Both the position numbers and the translations under genes were made by a program. A stretch of 64,000 bases of DNA. It comes from Watersipora subatra (lineage: Eukaryota; Bryozoa; Gymnolaemata; Cheilostomatida; Watersiporidae). Under the pieces are notes generated by a model, which saw nothing but the letters and a program-made list of their open reading frames with translations, made no database searches and was not told the DNA's origin. This document shows, one piece after another, positions 1 through 11,480 of this stretch. Location: NCBI RefSeq assembly GCF_963576615.1, contig NC_088710.1, forward strand, positions 5,436,001-5,500,000. The letters run 5' to 3'. How positions within the stretch are numbered: position 1 is the first letter of the stretch; each line of letters starts with the position of its first letter.

Positions 1-103
1 ATAGTCACACGAGAGGGCAACTCCCAAAATATTCGGTCTGTTCGGTCATTCAGTGCGTTCGGCTTTTCGTATCTACCGTGAGCCTTGACCTTCTGGGGAT
101 ATC
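1..103. other. Host flank of the LTR element
   Basis: Non-coding sequence left of the retrotransposon insertion. No gene or repeat is recognised. The five bases that follow (104-108, TGTAT) are the left target-site duplication. Confidence 0.6.
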
Positions 104-108
104 TGTAT

Positions 109-295
109 TGTTGTATTCTAGCAATAGTTATTATTGTCAGCACCTGCAGTCTGACAGCAGTGACCACAAGGTCAGGTGTGATGAATTATGTCTTGCCAGT
201 AAACAAGGGCATTATATAGTTAGCCAGCAATAAACGAACATTCAAACTGCAAACGCTCTCTCTAGCTCCTATTACCGTACATTCTAAAGATACAA
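109..295 (+). repeat. 5' LTR of the Ty3/gypsy element
   Basis: Starts TGTTGTATTC and is matched almost base for base by 4616-4802. Its beginning mirrors the end of the 3' LTR (ATACAACA), the short inverted repeat expected at LTR tips. It is very short for an LTR (about 187 bp). Confidence 0.92.
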
Positions 296-305
296 TGGCG
301 ACGAG
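296..305 (+). other. Primer-binding site, tRNA-Ser type
   Basis: TGGCGACGAG directly follows the 5' LTR. It is the reverse complement of the CCA-tailed 3' end of animal tRNA-Ser(GCU), which ends in CTCGTCG plus CCA. Inferred to be where minus-strand DNA synthesis was primed. Confidence 0.75.
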
Positions 306-374
306 TTTGTAAATTTTGGAAGGAGAGAGGCTAGTACGAGATAATTAGCTGGCATATAATTCTGGGATACTATT

Positions 375-3300
375 GTGAGCATGGCTATGGCATTGGATAC
401 AAACACGAGCCATATCAAAGCCTTTCCAGTAGCTTCAGACCCGTTGACTGTAGGGTCTCGTTGGAAAAGGTGGAAGAGAGGTTTCGAGTACTTTGTAGCT
501 GCTAGAGGCGTCACGAAAGCAGACCAGAAGAAAGCATTACTGCTAGATATGGCAGGTGAAGAGGTACAGGATATATTCGATGTGTTACCGAATGGAGAAG
601 GTGATGATAGCTATAAAAAGGCAATGTCGGCCATAGACAGTCACTTTCAAGCTAAAACTAACACAACGTACGAATGATCAGTATTCAGAAGGACAGAGAT
701 TAGAAAAGATGAGACTGTGGTCAATTACATCACGAGGCTTCATCAGTTAGCTTTGACATGTGAGTACACAGATGTAGAGATAGAAATTCGAGACCAAATT
801 ATCGAGAAACTGCCCTTTAGCCGATTGAGAAGAAAACTCCTTGAACAAGGCTCTGACTTAACACTGACTAAAATAGTATCAATAGCGCAGACAGAAGAGG
901 CAATAAATCAACAGAACACTGAGCTGGGTAATGAAGTAAAGCAGGAAGAAGTGAACAAGGTTCTAAATAGTCGAGCTCGACAATGTATGAGAAATACGAC
1001 TGCAAGACCTGAAGCAACGAGGAACACAGTTTGCTACCGTTGTAAGGCTACTGATCACATTGCGTCATCAGGTAGCTGTCCCGCACAGGGAAGATCATGT
1101 AATGTCTGCCACAAAAAGGGACATTTTGGTGGTGCTAGATTCTGTAAAGGCGTACAAAGCAATCGTAATATAAGCGCAACTGCAGCTGTTAGTGATGCTG
1201 CAGATGATGATGTCGCTACTCTGTTCGCTGTTAGCGATCTCCTAGATAATGAGGGAACAACGGATAATGGTATGTTCAATATAGCTCCTACAAAATCGGC
1301 GCGGACAGTGGTAATAATAAACAACATTGCATCTTCTGTATTAGTCGACTCGGGTGTGTCCAGTAACTTAATGGACAAGGCCACTGCTAAAACTCTAAAG
1401 TGCCAAATCAGGCCTACAAATAAACGACTCTTTGCTTATGGTAATAAATCGAGGTGCATTGATTTAATTGGTGAAACTGATGTTAATGTTGTTGTACCTG
1501 ACAATGGTAAATGTGTGCATGCTACTTTTTATATTTTTAATGGTACTGCTACCACACTACTAGGTAGACATACATCTGAGCGTTTGGATGTGCTGAGAGT
1601 AGGGCCGACTAAGGGGGAGGTTAATGTTGCTTCATCTGGTTCTGCTCCTGGTGATTTGGATCCGTGGTTGAGTCGGTTTCCCGAGTGTTTTGCTGGGGTT
1701 GGTCGATTGAAGGATGTGCAGGTTGCATTGCATATTGATTCTGGTGTGAGGCCAGTAGCTCAGCCGGTGAGGCGTATGCCATTTGGACACAGGTTGAAGG
1801 CAAAGGCCAAGTTGGATGAGCTTCTAGCATCTGATATAATTGAGAGGGTGGAAGGGCCAACACCATGGGTCAGTCCAATAGTCACAGTGCCCAAAGATGG
1901 TAATGACATTCGCTTATGTGTTGATATGCGTCAAGCCAACAAAGCGATAATCAGAGAGCGCCACCCTATTCCTACAATCAAAGAGCTGCTATACAATCTC
2001 AATGGTGCCAGATTCTTTAGCAAGATTGATTTGAAGTTGGGTTATCATCAGCTCGAGTTAGATGAGGCTTCCAGGGTTATTACTACGTTTGTTACTCCTT
2101 TTGGTGTATTCAGATACGAGAGGTTGAACTTTGGTGTCGCTTCCGGATCAGAGTTGTACCAATATCAAATCCAGAAAGCAATATCAGGATTGGCCGGTTG
2201 TCAGAATTATGCGGACGACATAGTGGTATTTGGATCTAGTCGAGAAGAGCATGATACTCGACTGAGAGCATTTTTCAAGCGTATGAGTGAGTTAGGCCTG
2301 ACTGTCAATGGTGATAAATGTAAATTTGGCATGAGCAAGATTTCGTATGTAGGTTATGATATCTCTGACAAGGGTGTGTCGGTTAGTGATAAAAAAGTTA
2401 AATCAATTGTGGAAGCGAGAGTGCCAAAAGATGTGGCAGAGCTTCGTAGCTTTCTAGGGCTGGTGAATTTTGTTGGCAAGTTTCTTCCTGACCTGTCTAC
2501 TCATGCGGAACCACTCTATCGACTTATAAAGTGCCCCAGTGGTCAAACACCAAAGGTAGACAGATTTAGGTGGGGCAAAGAGCAACAGGCATCATTTGTG
2601 AAAATCAAAAACATGATGGCTAGAAGTGAAACTTTGGCATATTTTGATCCTAATGCAAAAACTACGGTTACAGTCGATGCAAGTCCATATGGTTTAGGTG
2701 CCATTTTGAGTCAGATGATTGGTGGGTGCGAAAGGGTCGTAGCTTATGGCCATCGCAGTTTATCTGACGTGGAGAGGAGATACTCTCAAACTGAGAAAGA
2801 GTCATTGGCGATTGTGTGGGGCTGTGAACATTTTGCTATTTATTTGATAGGTATCAAGTTCTATCTGGTCACTGATCATAAACCGCTGGAGTTTATCTTC
2901 AACCGTATAAGCTCTAAACCATCTGCGAGGATTGAGAGATGGGTGCTCAGGTTGCAAGCTTTCGATTATGAGGTTGTCTATAGACCAGGTTCTATGAATA
3001 TTGCTGATCCCTTGTCAAGGCTGTCGGCCAGTTCTAAAGAAGTGTGGCGTGTAGATAATGTGGCTGATCAATATATTATGATGATTGCTAAGTCAGCGGT
3101 TCCCAAGGCTATGTCGTTTGATGAGGTAAAACAGGCGGCGATAAAATGCCAGGAGATGACTCACATAAAACAAGCACTGCTAGACGGTATGTGGTCGAGG
3201 TGTCTCCCTGCATACAAGGCAGTGATGGTTGAGTTAGCAGAGGTTGACGGTGTGGCAATGAGGGGAAACCGAATAGTGATGCCAGTATCACTAAGACCTC

Positions 3301-4352
3301 AGGCCATCGGGTTGGCCCATGAGGGTCATCAAGGTATGACCAAGACCAAGCAGCTCCTAAGGTCAAAGTTGTGGTGGCCAGGAATAGACAAGGAAGTGGA
3401 GGATTTCTGTAGTAAATGTTACGAATGTCAATTAGTAAGTGCACCCTGCAAACCTCCGCCTATGTCTAGTACAAAAATGCCTGATAAACCTTGGGACCAT
3501 GTAGCTTGTGATCTGATGGGTCCTTTGCCGAATGGTGAAAGTGTGCTGGTTCTAGTAGATTATTATAGTCGGTACTTTGAGGTCGCATTTCTGAGGTCAA
3601 CAGCTGCTCCGAAGGTCATAGAGGTTGTTGAAACTGCATTTTGTCGATGGGGGATACCGTTGAGCTTAAGGACAGATAATGGTCCTCAGTTTGTTAGTGG
3701 AGAGTTCCAGGATTTTTTGAGAGAATATGGGGTTTACTGGATGTCCACAACGCCAATGTGGCCGGCTGCTAATGGTGAGGTTGAACGACAGAATAGAAGC
3801 TTGTTGAAATCCCTTAAGATTGCTCATCTGTCTGGTAAAGATCACAAAGCTGAGTTGAGAAAGTTCTTAATAAGTTATCGGTCTACGCCTCATTCTATAA
3901 CAGGGGTTTCACCTGCCGAGTTAATGTTAGGTAGGAAGTTAAGAACGAAACTCCCCTGTTTGGAGAGAACAGGCAAAGAAGATAAAGATGGAGAAATACG
4001 AGACAGGCAAGCAATAGCTCAAGAAAAAAGCAGAGAGTATAACGACAAGCAAAGTGAAAAAGTTCAAATTGAAGTTGGTGATGAGGTTTTGGTTCGTCAG
4101 TCTAAAGCGAATAAGCTAAGCCCAACTTATCAAACAGAGTCGCAACAAATTGTAAGCAAACAAGGTTCAGAGGTTGTTGTCAAATCAAAAGAGGGATCAG
4201 AATATCGAAGAAACATCTCTGATATAAAGCCAGTTGTTCGAGATTTGCAAGTCAGTCAGTCTCCAGCAATGCAGGAACCTGTTGTGGTAGAATCCCGACC
4301 CATTAGAGTGAGGGCACCACCCGAAAGGTATGGGCCTGTGATTACCCATTGA
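375..4352 (+). CDS. Gag-Pol coding region of the Ty3/gypsy element (fossil)
   Basis: One long coding region in a single frame, about 1,300 codons. The first part is Gag-like. Two Cys/His knuckles lie near 1031-1150 (CYRC, CNVCHKKGHF). The aspartic protease has its DSG active site near 1350. Reverse transcriptase covers roughly 1750-2400, with SKIDLKLGYHQ and the catalytic YADD near 2206. RNase H follows (TVDASPYGLG, TEKESLAIVWGCEHF, TDHKPLEF, about 2660-2890). Integrase has the HHCC zinc module (HEGHQG, then CSKCYEC, about 3315-3430) and the DDE core (CDLMGPLP, LRTDNGPQF, NGEVERQN, about 3507-3790). The basic tail ends before the polypurine tract. The domain order and the fused Gag-Pol layout are known for several gypsy lineages. 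The region is nearly whole, with about one break. Confidence 0.9.
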
Positions 4353-4601
4353 GGTCAGCTGTTGTTGGTCCTTTTATTTAGCTTAGTCGTGTGGTTTGTG
4401 TTCTGTCCATAATGTCATACAGTGGGGGTTACTCTCGCTACACTGAATGCCCAGATGTAGTGCGTCTAGTGTGTGGTAGACTAGTTAACTTACATTGTTT
4501 TGAATTACACCTATTATATAATATCAGTTTTGCTTAATTTGCTTTTCAGTTCTGCTTTATTTGCTGCTATGATTTCTCAGACTGTTACCGGTTTTGTTTA
4601 T

Positions 4602-4614
4602 GAGAAAGGAAGGG
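4602..4614 (+). other. Polypurine tract
   Basis: An unbroken run of 13 purines (GAGAAAGGAAGGG) ends one base before the 3' LTR, the expected place for the plus-strand primer of an LTR retrotransposon. Confidence 0.8.
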
Positions 4615-4615
4615 T

Positions 4616-4804
4616 TGTTGTATTCTAGCAATAGTTATTATTGTCAGCACCTGCAGTCTGACAGCAGTGACCACAAGGTCAGGTGTGATGAATTATGTCT
4701 TGCTAGTAAACAAGGGCATTATATAGCTAGCCAGCAATAAACGAACATTCAAACTGCAAACGCTCTCTCTAGCTCCTATTACCGTACATTCTAAAGATAC
4801 AACA
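4616..4804 (+). repeat. 3' LTR of the Ty3/gypsy element
   Basis: Near-identical to 109-295 and runs from TGTTGTATTC to ATACAACA, with TG..CA tips. The right target duplication TGTAT follows at once (4805-4809). Confidence 0.92.
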
Positions 4805-4809
4805 TGTAT

Positions 4810-5217
4810 GTGTTTCTGGCAGAACTACAGTATTAGTAATTCGAAAGACCTTGAGGAGATAACATTTATGGCCATGAACTTTCAAAGTTGACAATGTTAA
4901 ACTCGGCTATAAAATTCAGAAGAACCAAAGGTAATAGATTTTTTGTATACATTTTAATATCTAATTAATTATGTGATAGTCTTTATTTTATTAAATACAC
5001 GCAGTTGCGTAATGCCAATATTTAATTTGAACACGTTGTCCCTAAAATTTTTGTGTTTAATGTATAAATATCGCAATCATTATGATACATTTTAGATTTC
5101 ATGGTGGTGAAAGAAAATAAATCAGCCATGAAGTCCTTTAATTACATTACTCAGAATAGATAGCATAACGCAACTTCCTACAGTTTGAGCAATCCTTTGA
5201 AGATCAAGTGCGATGTT
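4810..5217. other. Unassigned AT-rich sequence
   Basis: No coding region, RNA gene or repeat recognised between the retrotransposon and the AT palindrome array. Confidence 0.5.
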
Positions 5218-5587
5218 TGCTTTCATATATATGAAGCTTTCATATAATTATATTATAGAATATATTATAATATATTCTATATTATGCAATATATTATAGA
5301 ATAATATAATAATTATATATAATATAATTATTATATTATTCTATAATATATATTATAAAAAATATAATATATGCTTCATATATATGAAGCAAACATATAT
5401 ATGTTTACACACCTATTATATTATAGAATATATTATAATATATTCTATATTATGCAATATATTATAGAATAATATAATAATTATATATAATATAATTATT
5501 ATATTATTCTATAATACATATTATATAGCTATAACATAGAAAATATATTATATGCTTCATATATATGAAGCAAACATATATATGTTT
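5218..5587. repeat. Duplicated AT-rich palindrome array
   Basis: Two direct copies of an almost pure A/T unit: about 5251-5407 and 5419-5587, offset 168 bp, with the second about 13 bp longer near its end. Each copy contains a near-perfect palindrome of about 47 bp (around 5295-5341 in copy 1). Each ends in two smaller palindromes, an 18-mer centred on CATATATATG and a 16-mer AAACATATATATGTTT. A partial unit begins the array. Cruciform or hairpin formation is likely. The origin (satellite seed, MITE or SINE tail) is unknown. Confidence 0.8.
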
Positions 5588-5812
5588 AAGAGCACTGTTA
5601 CACATACAATGGTTCTGTGATCTTGGCTGGACATGTGTAAGCCCAGTGGCAACTGGATCCTCAACAACTGAAGACATGCCTAGATGCAGGAAGAACAATT
5701 CAAAATTGGTTGCCATTTCTGTGATGACCAACTGCATTTTTGTAGGGATTGAACCCCGACCTGTTATCACTAAGTCAGGCGCTCTTAACTACTAGACCAC
5801 GGCTGCTCACAA
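5588..5812 (-). mobile_element. tRNA-derived SINE
   Basis: On the minus strand a tRNA-like head starts near 5809. It has an A box (TGGTCTAGTAGTTAAGAGCG, about 5780-5799) and a B box (GGTTCAATCCC, about 5745-5755), spaced as in a tRNA promoter. About 150 bp of unrelated body follows, running into the AT palindrome array. A real tRNA is unlikely, because the arms do not pair throughout and the body continues. Reading frames across it are fortuitous. Confidence 0.65.
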
Positions 5813-6287
5813 GCACAAATCAACCATATGTAATTTATATGTGTACCACGTATCATCATACGTGTACCAAATGTTACTGAATTGTGAAGGAATCTTGCTT
5901 GGTTACAGTTACGCTTCTAATCTTGAGCAATTCCTCTTGTGACCTAATTTGAGAGTAGCGTGTACTTTTACATATATCCTTCTATAAAATTTTACTAGTG
6001 ATTTAATTAAAATCTTTAAAACATACCGAAGGTAGTTTTTCTAGTAACAACTGCAAAATGCAGACTATGGTATATTTGAAAAAAAGATCTAGTAACATGT
6101 TAGTTTTTCTGTAACATAATTTGTTCCTTCGATCCTGAAAGGTCATGAAGGGTCATGCATGATATACAGACAGCATGCATAAATGTATTGTTTTTAAAGA
6201 CCTATACAACTTTTATAAAGATTTGAACCTTCTGTGCTAGTAAGATTCAGCTTTTAGTGTGTTTCTTTATGAATATGAGTCTTTGAT
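5813..6287. other. Unassigned sequence
   Basis: AT-rich DNA without recognisable coding potential or repeats. Confidence 0.5.
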
Positions 6288-6455
6288 TCTTGATTGGCCT
6301 ACTGTAGCCAAGGATGCCGTTGATTGGCCACTTGTACTAAAGTAGATGAATTTTGAACGGCTAATTACAATTTTCATTGGCTAGTTGTAACAGAGTAGGG
6401 TAATTTGGATTGGCCAATTGCAACAGAGTGGGTTACTTTTGATAGGTCAATTGTA
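6288..6455. repeat. Degenerate tandem repeat with ATTGGC boxes
   Basis: Five imperfect units of about 30-50 bp, each containing GATTGGCC or a variant (near 6292, 6322, 6375, 6408, 6441) followed by a TTGTA-CAGAGTAGG-like stretch. Each ATTGG is an inverted CCAAT box. No gene start is seen nearby, so this is described only as a repeat. Confidence 0.55.
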
Positions 6456-6699
6456 GCAAACTTGCATGATTAGATCATTTAGCAAACTTGCACAAATCGC
6501 TATCTATTTGGATATTTTTTGACAACAATTTAGCATTTTTAATCTGTCATTTATTTTTATATCTTTTAATTTCTACATCTTTCAGTGAAATGTATGAAAC
6601 AAAACTTACCAAATAGAGTGCGCCAACTGGAGCTACACGAAATCAAATTATTGAAGGTCATCCTCCCATGTAAATGTAGTTGTTTATATATATTTATAT

Positions 6700-6856
6700 A
6701 TCTCAAAGTTTGTTGTCGTCGTCTGTCGTTATCTGTCTGTTCAGTTGAAGCTAGAAAGATCTTGGAATTAAAAGCTCGCTTCTTACTGGATTTGAACTCA
6801 CTAAGATGGCAACCACACATTTCTAACCGCGCATCTAACCACAACGCTATGCAGTT
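6700..6856 (-). mobile_element. tRNA-derived SINE, degraded
   Basis: On the minus strand there is a tRNA-like head with an A box (TGTGGTTAGATGCG, about 6829-6842) and a B box (GAGTTCAAATCC, about 6788-6799), then a body ending in A/T-rich repeats. The B-box region closely resembles that at 51813-51824, so the two are probably one family. Confidence 0.55.
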
Positions 6857-6949
6857 CTCACAATTCCATTGCTCTTACCATATACAGTACTGTATACTCT
6901 TTTTCTGATTGCAGACCCCAAGAAACGTATTAATTGATACATTGAGCTC

Positions 6950-7589
6950 ACGAGTTACGATGCCCGTTGTAAAATATTTTTCACCTAACTATAAAACACA
7001 ATGCTTTTTGGTCCTCGCCATACTAGAGCGACAAATTTCTCTCAAAATTAAAATTTGGCGGTTGTTATACTGATTACGATGAAATAACAAAAATGTCCAT
7101 ATGCTATTCGCCGAAATACCTCTCAAAACGGCGGAAAGAGATATACGTTTCTCGCTATCGCAGTTCAGCGTTGTTCGTTATGATAAAAACAAATTCGCAA
7201 ACAAATGAGTGATAAAATTTTAGTTGATCATTTGAAGTTTATTAAAATACATACTAAAACTTCTGTTTAGTATGTGTTGAGTAAGCTAAATTCATTTAGT
7301 AAGTTAGATTCAGAGTTTATGTTACACGTCTGTCTTGAAAAGTAAAAACTCCTCACAGTACGTACTGCAGTACTGCACGTAGTACATTGTAATGTTATAT
7401 TTTCTTGCAGATCATAACCACTAAGTACAACAAAGTTATTGTAGGTAACTATTGTTACTAAGGTTAACATATTGTTTTGTTACTCAGAATTAATGATGAT
7501 TTTTACCAGGAAGTGTTTGCATTAGTTAACTACTATGGGTTTCTATACCACTCTCTACGATATTTTCGCCTTACAATGCCAACACTGTA
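6950..7589 (-). mobile_element. Mariner-like MITE remnant
   Basis: The right end reads, on the minus strand, TA then CAGTGTTGGCATTG. The next 300 bp match the reverse complement of 14600-14990, including the shared stretch around GATCATAACCACTAAG. It also resembles part of 42597-43299. The TA target and CAGT tip fit Tc1/mariner. The left tip is unclear (a TGCCCGTTGTAAAATATTTT stretch near 6961 may be its eroded form). No transposase is seen. Confidence 0.45.
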
Positions 7590-7921
7590 ACTAATTAATA
7601 TTATATAAGTGTAAACCAAATTATTTTTTATTGTAATCATAGCAAAACAGACTATATTTAGACATTACTTGCTAATTATTTCACATTTAAATACGTTTAC
7701 AATTTTATTTTTTCTCCCAATTTATTTCAACAAAACACTTCCTTTATGATATGAAATTTGAAAGTTAGTTGTTTGAAAAAAGTTAGAAAACCTTTACAGT
7801 TGTTTTATTTTTTCTCAACTCATTTGAACTGCACAAAAACATTTTTTTTATAATATGAAGTTTAAAATTTAGAATGGTAGACGTTGTTATATGTTCAATA
7901 AAAATAAACTTTCTGATAGTT
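7590..7921. other. Unassigned AT-rich sequence
   Basis: Nothing recognisable; poly-A/T runs only. Confidence 0.5.
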
Positions 7922-8025
7922 TAACAAGCATATTATATTAATCATTGCTATCATATATAGTATATTAATTATACTTAATTAATATATTATATATGATAGC
8001 AATGATCAATATAATATGCTTGTTA
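7922..8025. repeat. 104-bp near-perfect palindrome
   Basis: The left arm starts AACAAGCATATTATATTAAT at 7923 and the right arm ends ATAATATGCTTGTT at 8024. The arms pair over about 38 bp with a single mismatch, and a short AT loop lies between them. It would form a strong hairpin. No flanking target duplication is obvious. Confidence 0.85.
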
Positions 8026-9337
8026 TGAACAATTGCGGTGTTCAATACGGAGTTCTGTGAATTATATTTCAGGTAGCACACCCATGGTAAAAGACCTTCA
8101 AACACAAATTGGCAGACAGTAACTTTAGCAAAATTGAATCTTTGAATTTAACCTTTTGGATATGGTTTTCTATTAAACTTTAGCTGAACAACTCAACAGA
8201 TAACCTAAAAAATATAGACTATATATATATTGTATATATACATGGTATATATACAATATATATACACTGTATATATATTGTATGTATTCATCATAACTAT
8301 AATGATGACCCAGAAATTTTTATAACATTGTTCAAGTGAATAACAGTAAGAGGTATTAATGAATCCTGGCCGATCTGCTTTGCTGGTTGTACATTTCAGT
8401 GCTCCAGGGTTTGACAAATATTTCCAAATCATTACACGGTGGTTTAGGATTGATTTGTGCAAACCAGGCAGATAATTCAATTTGTTCGAGATTACTTGAC
8501 ATACACAAGTACTTTGATTCAAATTAGTTTTGAATAGCTTTGATCGCGCATTAAAAAAAGTTATTTGGGTACCACTCTGAGCCGGACACAGAAGCTTGTG
8601 ATAATCTATCTTCATGTAATATGTGAGTCTTCTGGTTGGAACATTAAAGCCGTATTGTGACATATTTCATAAAACTGCTATTATTTTTGCCTTACCTGTT
8701 ATTGTGATGCCCGTTTACAGCTATTGAAAATCTACAAAAAGCTTTAATAATACGACCAGCATGAAACTAGAATGAGGCTATGTAACAGCGCATCTATGTA
8801 TAACCAAGTTATAATAACCATCAACATTATCATACTGAGGTTTTCTGATGAAGCATGTCTCAGAACTCTATATGGTCTGTGCAGGTGATGAGAGGGTAAT
8901 TACAATGTTTGATATTGATGTATAAAGAGAGTTAGTTGATTGGGACATATGAGTTTTGGTTCAAAGAGGAAACAACTCCAATAAAACTTCACAATGAGTC
9001 GGCATGAGAAAATTAGCATGTGAATGTTGATTTTTTCAAATGGAACTGTCTAAAAAGACACTGTTCTTAATCATCCAGCTAGATTGGTTTATAGCCTAAG
9101 ATTGCTAATGATGTAAAACAAGATCATCCAGGGCAAACATGAACCGCTATCTCAGCTGTCACCTAACTTACCTATCACAGTTGATATGCTACATGTACTT
9201 TTATATATCGTATTGCATGAACACTTCCATTTATATTCTTTCAGCGAGTCAGATTACCAAAAACAAAGATTCCATTCCAAAACTAGCATTGAAAGTAAAA
9301 CTGCCTGATAAGACGCCTCGTGAAAATAGGAATGTAA
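8026..9337. other. Unassigned sequence with AT microsatellite
   Basis: Contains a TA/TG-rich simple repeat at about 8213-8290 with internal dyads. The long minus-strand reading frame across 8205-8663 ends in translated microsatellite and has no recognisable domain. No gene is supported. Confidence 0.5.
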
Positions 9338-9860
9338 CTTTCCTAAAGTTTTTATAACATGCATTTATTGTAGGGGGCTACAGAAAAGTTATCTGCTATT
9401 GATAAAGAAGGAGATAACTCCTCAATAGGCCATGCTAACAGCTAATGCAGTGAGATAATCTTTTCTGCTATACGTTAATATATCATGCAATAGTAAAATT
9501 TGATAGACACGTAGAGTGTGACTGTAATTACTAAACATCTAAGGTAGTTTATCATTGCAAATGGGTATCACCCTTGCAATGATAAACTTGCAATGCAACT
9601 TTCCTAGTTTTTATAACATGCATTTATTGTAGGGGGGCTACAGAAAAGTTATCTGCTATTGATAAAGAAGGAGATAACTTCTCAATAGGCCATGCTAACA
9701 GCTAATGCAGAGAGGTAATCTTTTCTGTTATACATGTATGTTAATATATCATGCAATAGTAAAATTTGAGAGACAAGTAGAATGTGACTGTAATTACTAA
9801 ACATTTAAGGTAGTTTATCATTGCTAAAAGGGTATCACCCTTGCAATGATAAGCTAACAC
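9338..9860. repeat. 259-bp tandem duplication carrying a hairpin
   Basis: Two adjacent copies (about 9338-9596 and 9597-9860, offset 259 bp) with only scattered differences. Each holds a stem-loop; in copy 1 GTTTATCATTGCAA (9547-9560) pairs perfectly with 9574-9587 around a short loop that reads GGGTATCACCC. A partial third loop sequence appears near 9915-9945. Confidence 0.8.
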
Positions 9861-11119
9861 TGTAATTGTCTCTAAAATTTACTATTGTATGAGCCTTTCT
9901 TAGCCTGTTACGTGAAGCTAAAAGGTTATCACCCTTTCAATAGGCTAAAAAACCATTCAAGAGCTTTAACTAATGAGTTGGAAAACCTAGCCATGGTCCT
10001 TGCATTTGCTCTCAACATTTAATAGACTGCCAACTAGATAACAATTAGCGGAGAACCAAGGCTTCACAATCAAAGAGCTGATGCTAATACAAATGTTGAA
10101 GGTGAGTTTAAAATTCAAAGAGCTTGAAAAAATAAGAGGACTTCTGTACAATATTTTATTTCTCGTACTAACTAATTTACATATCTAGAAATATCGGTTA
10201 TATGTTCATGAATATACACACATAATGGATGGAGAGACGACTGTAATTAATATCTACTATCTTCATAGAGAGAACCAGTATATTCACAAGCATTACCGAA
10301 AGCCTGTTGTCCAAAGATCCAACTTTGGCACTGATACCTATGAGACATAATCCGACATAGATACTAAGTGAAAGCTTTTGTAATACTTTTCCAAAGACAT
10401 ACATGTAAGTTCAGAAACAGGAGCAGTTTAAAAAGATCTACCCCCTGAGTAAGAGAAGCACCACTGAGCCTGATGATTAGGCGAGTAACCTATTCCTTGA
10501 ACCTAATATTTGACAGGAGCGTACTTTAGTTGGTGCTGAACCTCCAAGGGCCAAAGAGCTGCCAATACTTCCCTCCCACTTTCCATGACCTTCAACTTGT
10601 GTGTCAGCAGCACAGGCAGCGAATCATTGCTAATCAGTTCTCCAACGGCCATCACATACTGGCCTTGCCATAAAATCACATGACAATATTGATAATGACA
10701 ATAATCATGTCAGCATATTAGTTTCAGCGGAGAGTATGGCGAGTAGAGCGGATTGTGGAGCTAGAAAACACTAGAGAGAACATGTAAGAGAATTATAGTC
10801 GCTTCACTAACATGTCAGGTTCACAAATCAACCAAACAACTTTCACATTTATTTTACCCACAATGCAGAATTACTAAACGCTTTTATATATTTATATATA
10901 AACTGTAGTCATGACCGGATATATGAATTGCTATTTAGATATTTGAAGTATTTAACTTTTAAATTTGAACATACACCGTGATGCAAATAAAATAATATTA
11001 ATACAAAGCCAAGACACCAAGCTTCAGTTTGATGCAATATTTGTCTTTGTAGACCTACCTGGTTTATAGATATAATATTTTGTATGATATTCCTCCTTAA
11101 AATGCTCATATTTAAAAGG
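9861..11119. other. Unassigned sequence
   Basis: No gene or clear repeat beyond the leftover hairpin fragment near 9915-9945. Confidence 0.5.
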
Positions 11120-11480
11120 AAGTGTTATTATGACGCCTATAGTTATGCTTTATCAAAGAGACCAACAGAATGGAGACGTGTAACGCTGCAACTTGAACGA
11201 AATAGCTGATATCACTAATGAGAAAGACAGGCAGCCACGCAACTAATGACATCATTTTGGCCTATTTTTGTTTTCTGGGCATTTAAACGTGATAAAGTTT
11301 TGTCAATTCTATCTTGAAACATCCGGGCAGTCAGATCGCCTCAAACATCAAGCACAATCTCAAATGATAGAAAAATACCCATACTTTCTGAGTCGGCTAA
11401 AATTTGTGTACGCTCATCTTTAAACAAAAAACTTGGATGTTCCAAAATCATCGTAAAAATACTGATGACAACTTATTAAT
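11120..11480. mobile_element. Foldback MITE, partial copy
   Basis: Shares its middle and right half with the fuller copies at 48528-48978 and 55050-55515. Hallmarks are GATAAAGTTTTGTCAATT, then CTTGAAACATCC, then CAGTCAGATCGCCTCAAAC, then TACTTTCTGA. The left inverted arm is missing. Non-coding. Confidence 0.7.

Larger units (their letters stand above)
109..4804 (+). mobile_element. Ty3/gypsy LTR retrotransposon, compact, nearly whole
   Basis: A complete-looking element about 4.7 kb long, flanked by a 5-bp target duplication (TGTAT at 104-108 and 4805-4809). The parts in order are the 5' LTR, a primer-binding site complementary to the 3' end of tRNA-Ser, a Gag zinc-knuckle region, protease, reverse transcriptase, RNase H, integrase, a polypurine tract and the 3' LTR. 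The order RT - RNase H - integrase is that of Ty3/gypsy rather than Ty1/copia. The two LTRs differ at only 2 of 187 aligned positions, so the insertion is young. It looks nearly whole, with about one break in the coding region. Its size (LTRs just under 190 bp, about 1,300 coding codons) is close to that of the bivalve element Steamer, but membership of that lineage is not shown here. No envelope gene is seen. It is treated as a fossil copy. Confidence 0.95.

Noticed and set aside
5504-5795. Frames on both strands near 5.6 kb
   Set aside because: They lie across the tRNA-derived SINE and AT palindromes.
5745-5809. Functional tRNA gene
   Set aside because: A and B boxes are present but the arms do not pair throughout, and a SINE body continues downstream.
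8205-8663. 152-codon minus-strand frame
   Set aside because: Its end is translated microsatellite and the rest shows no family resemblance.
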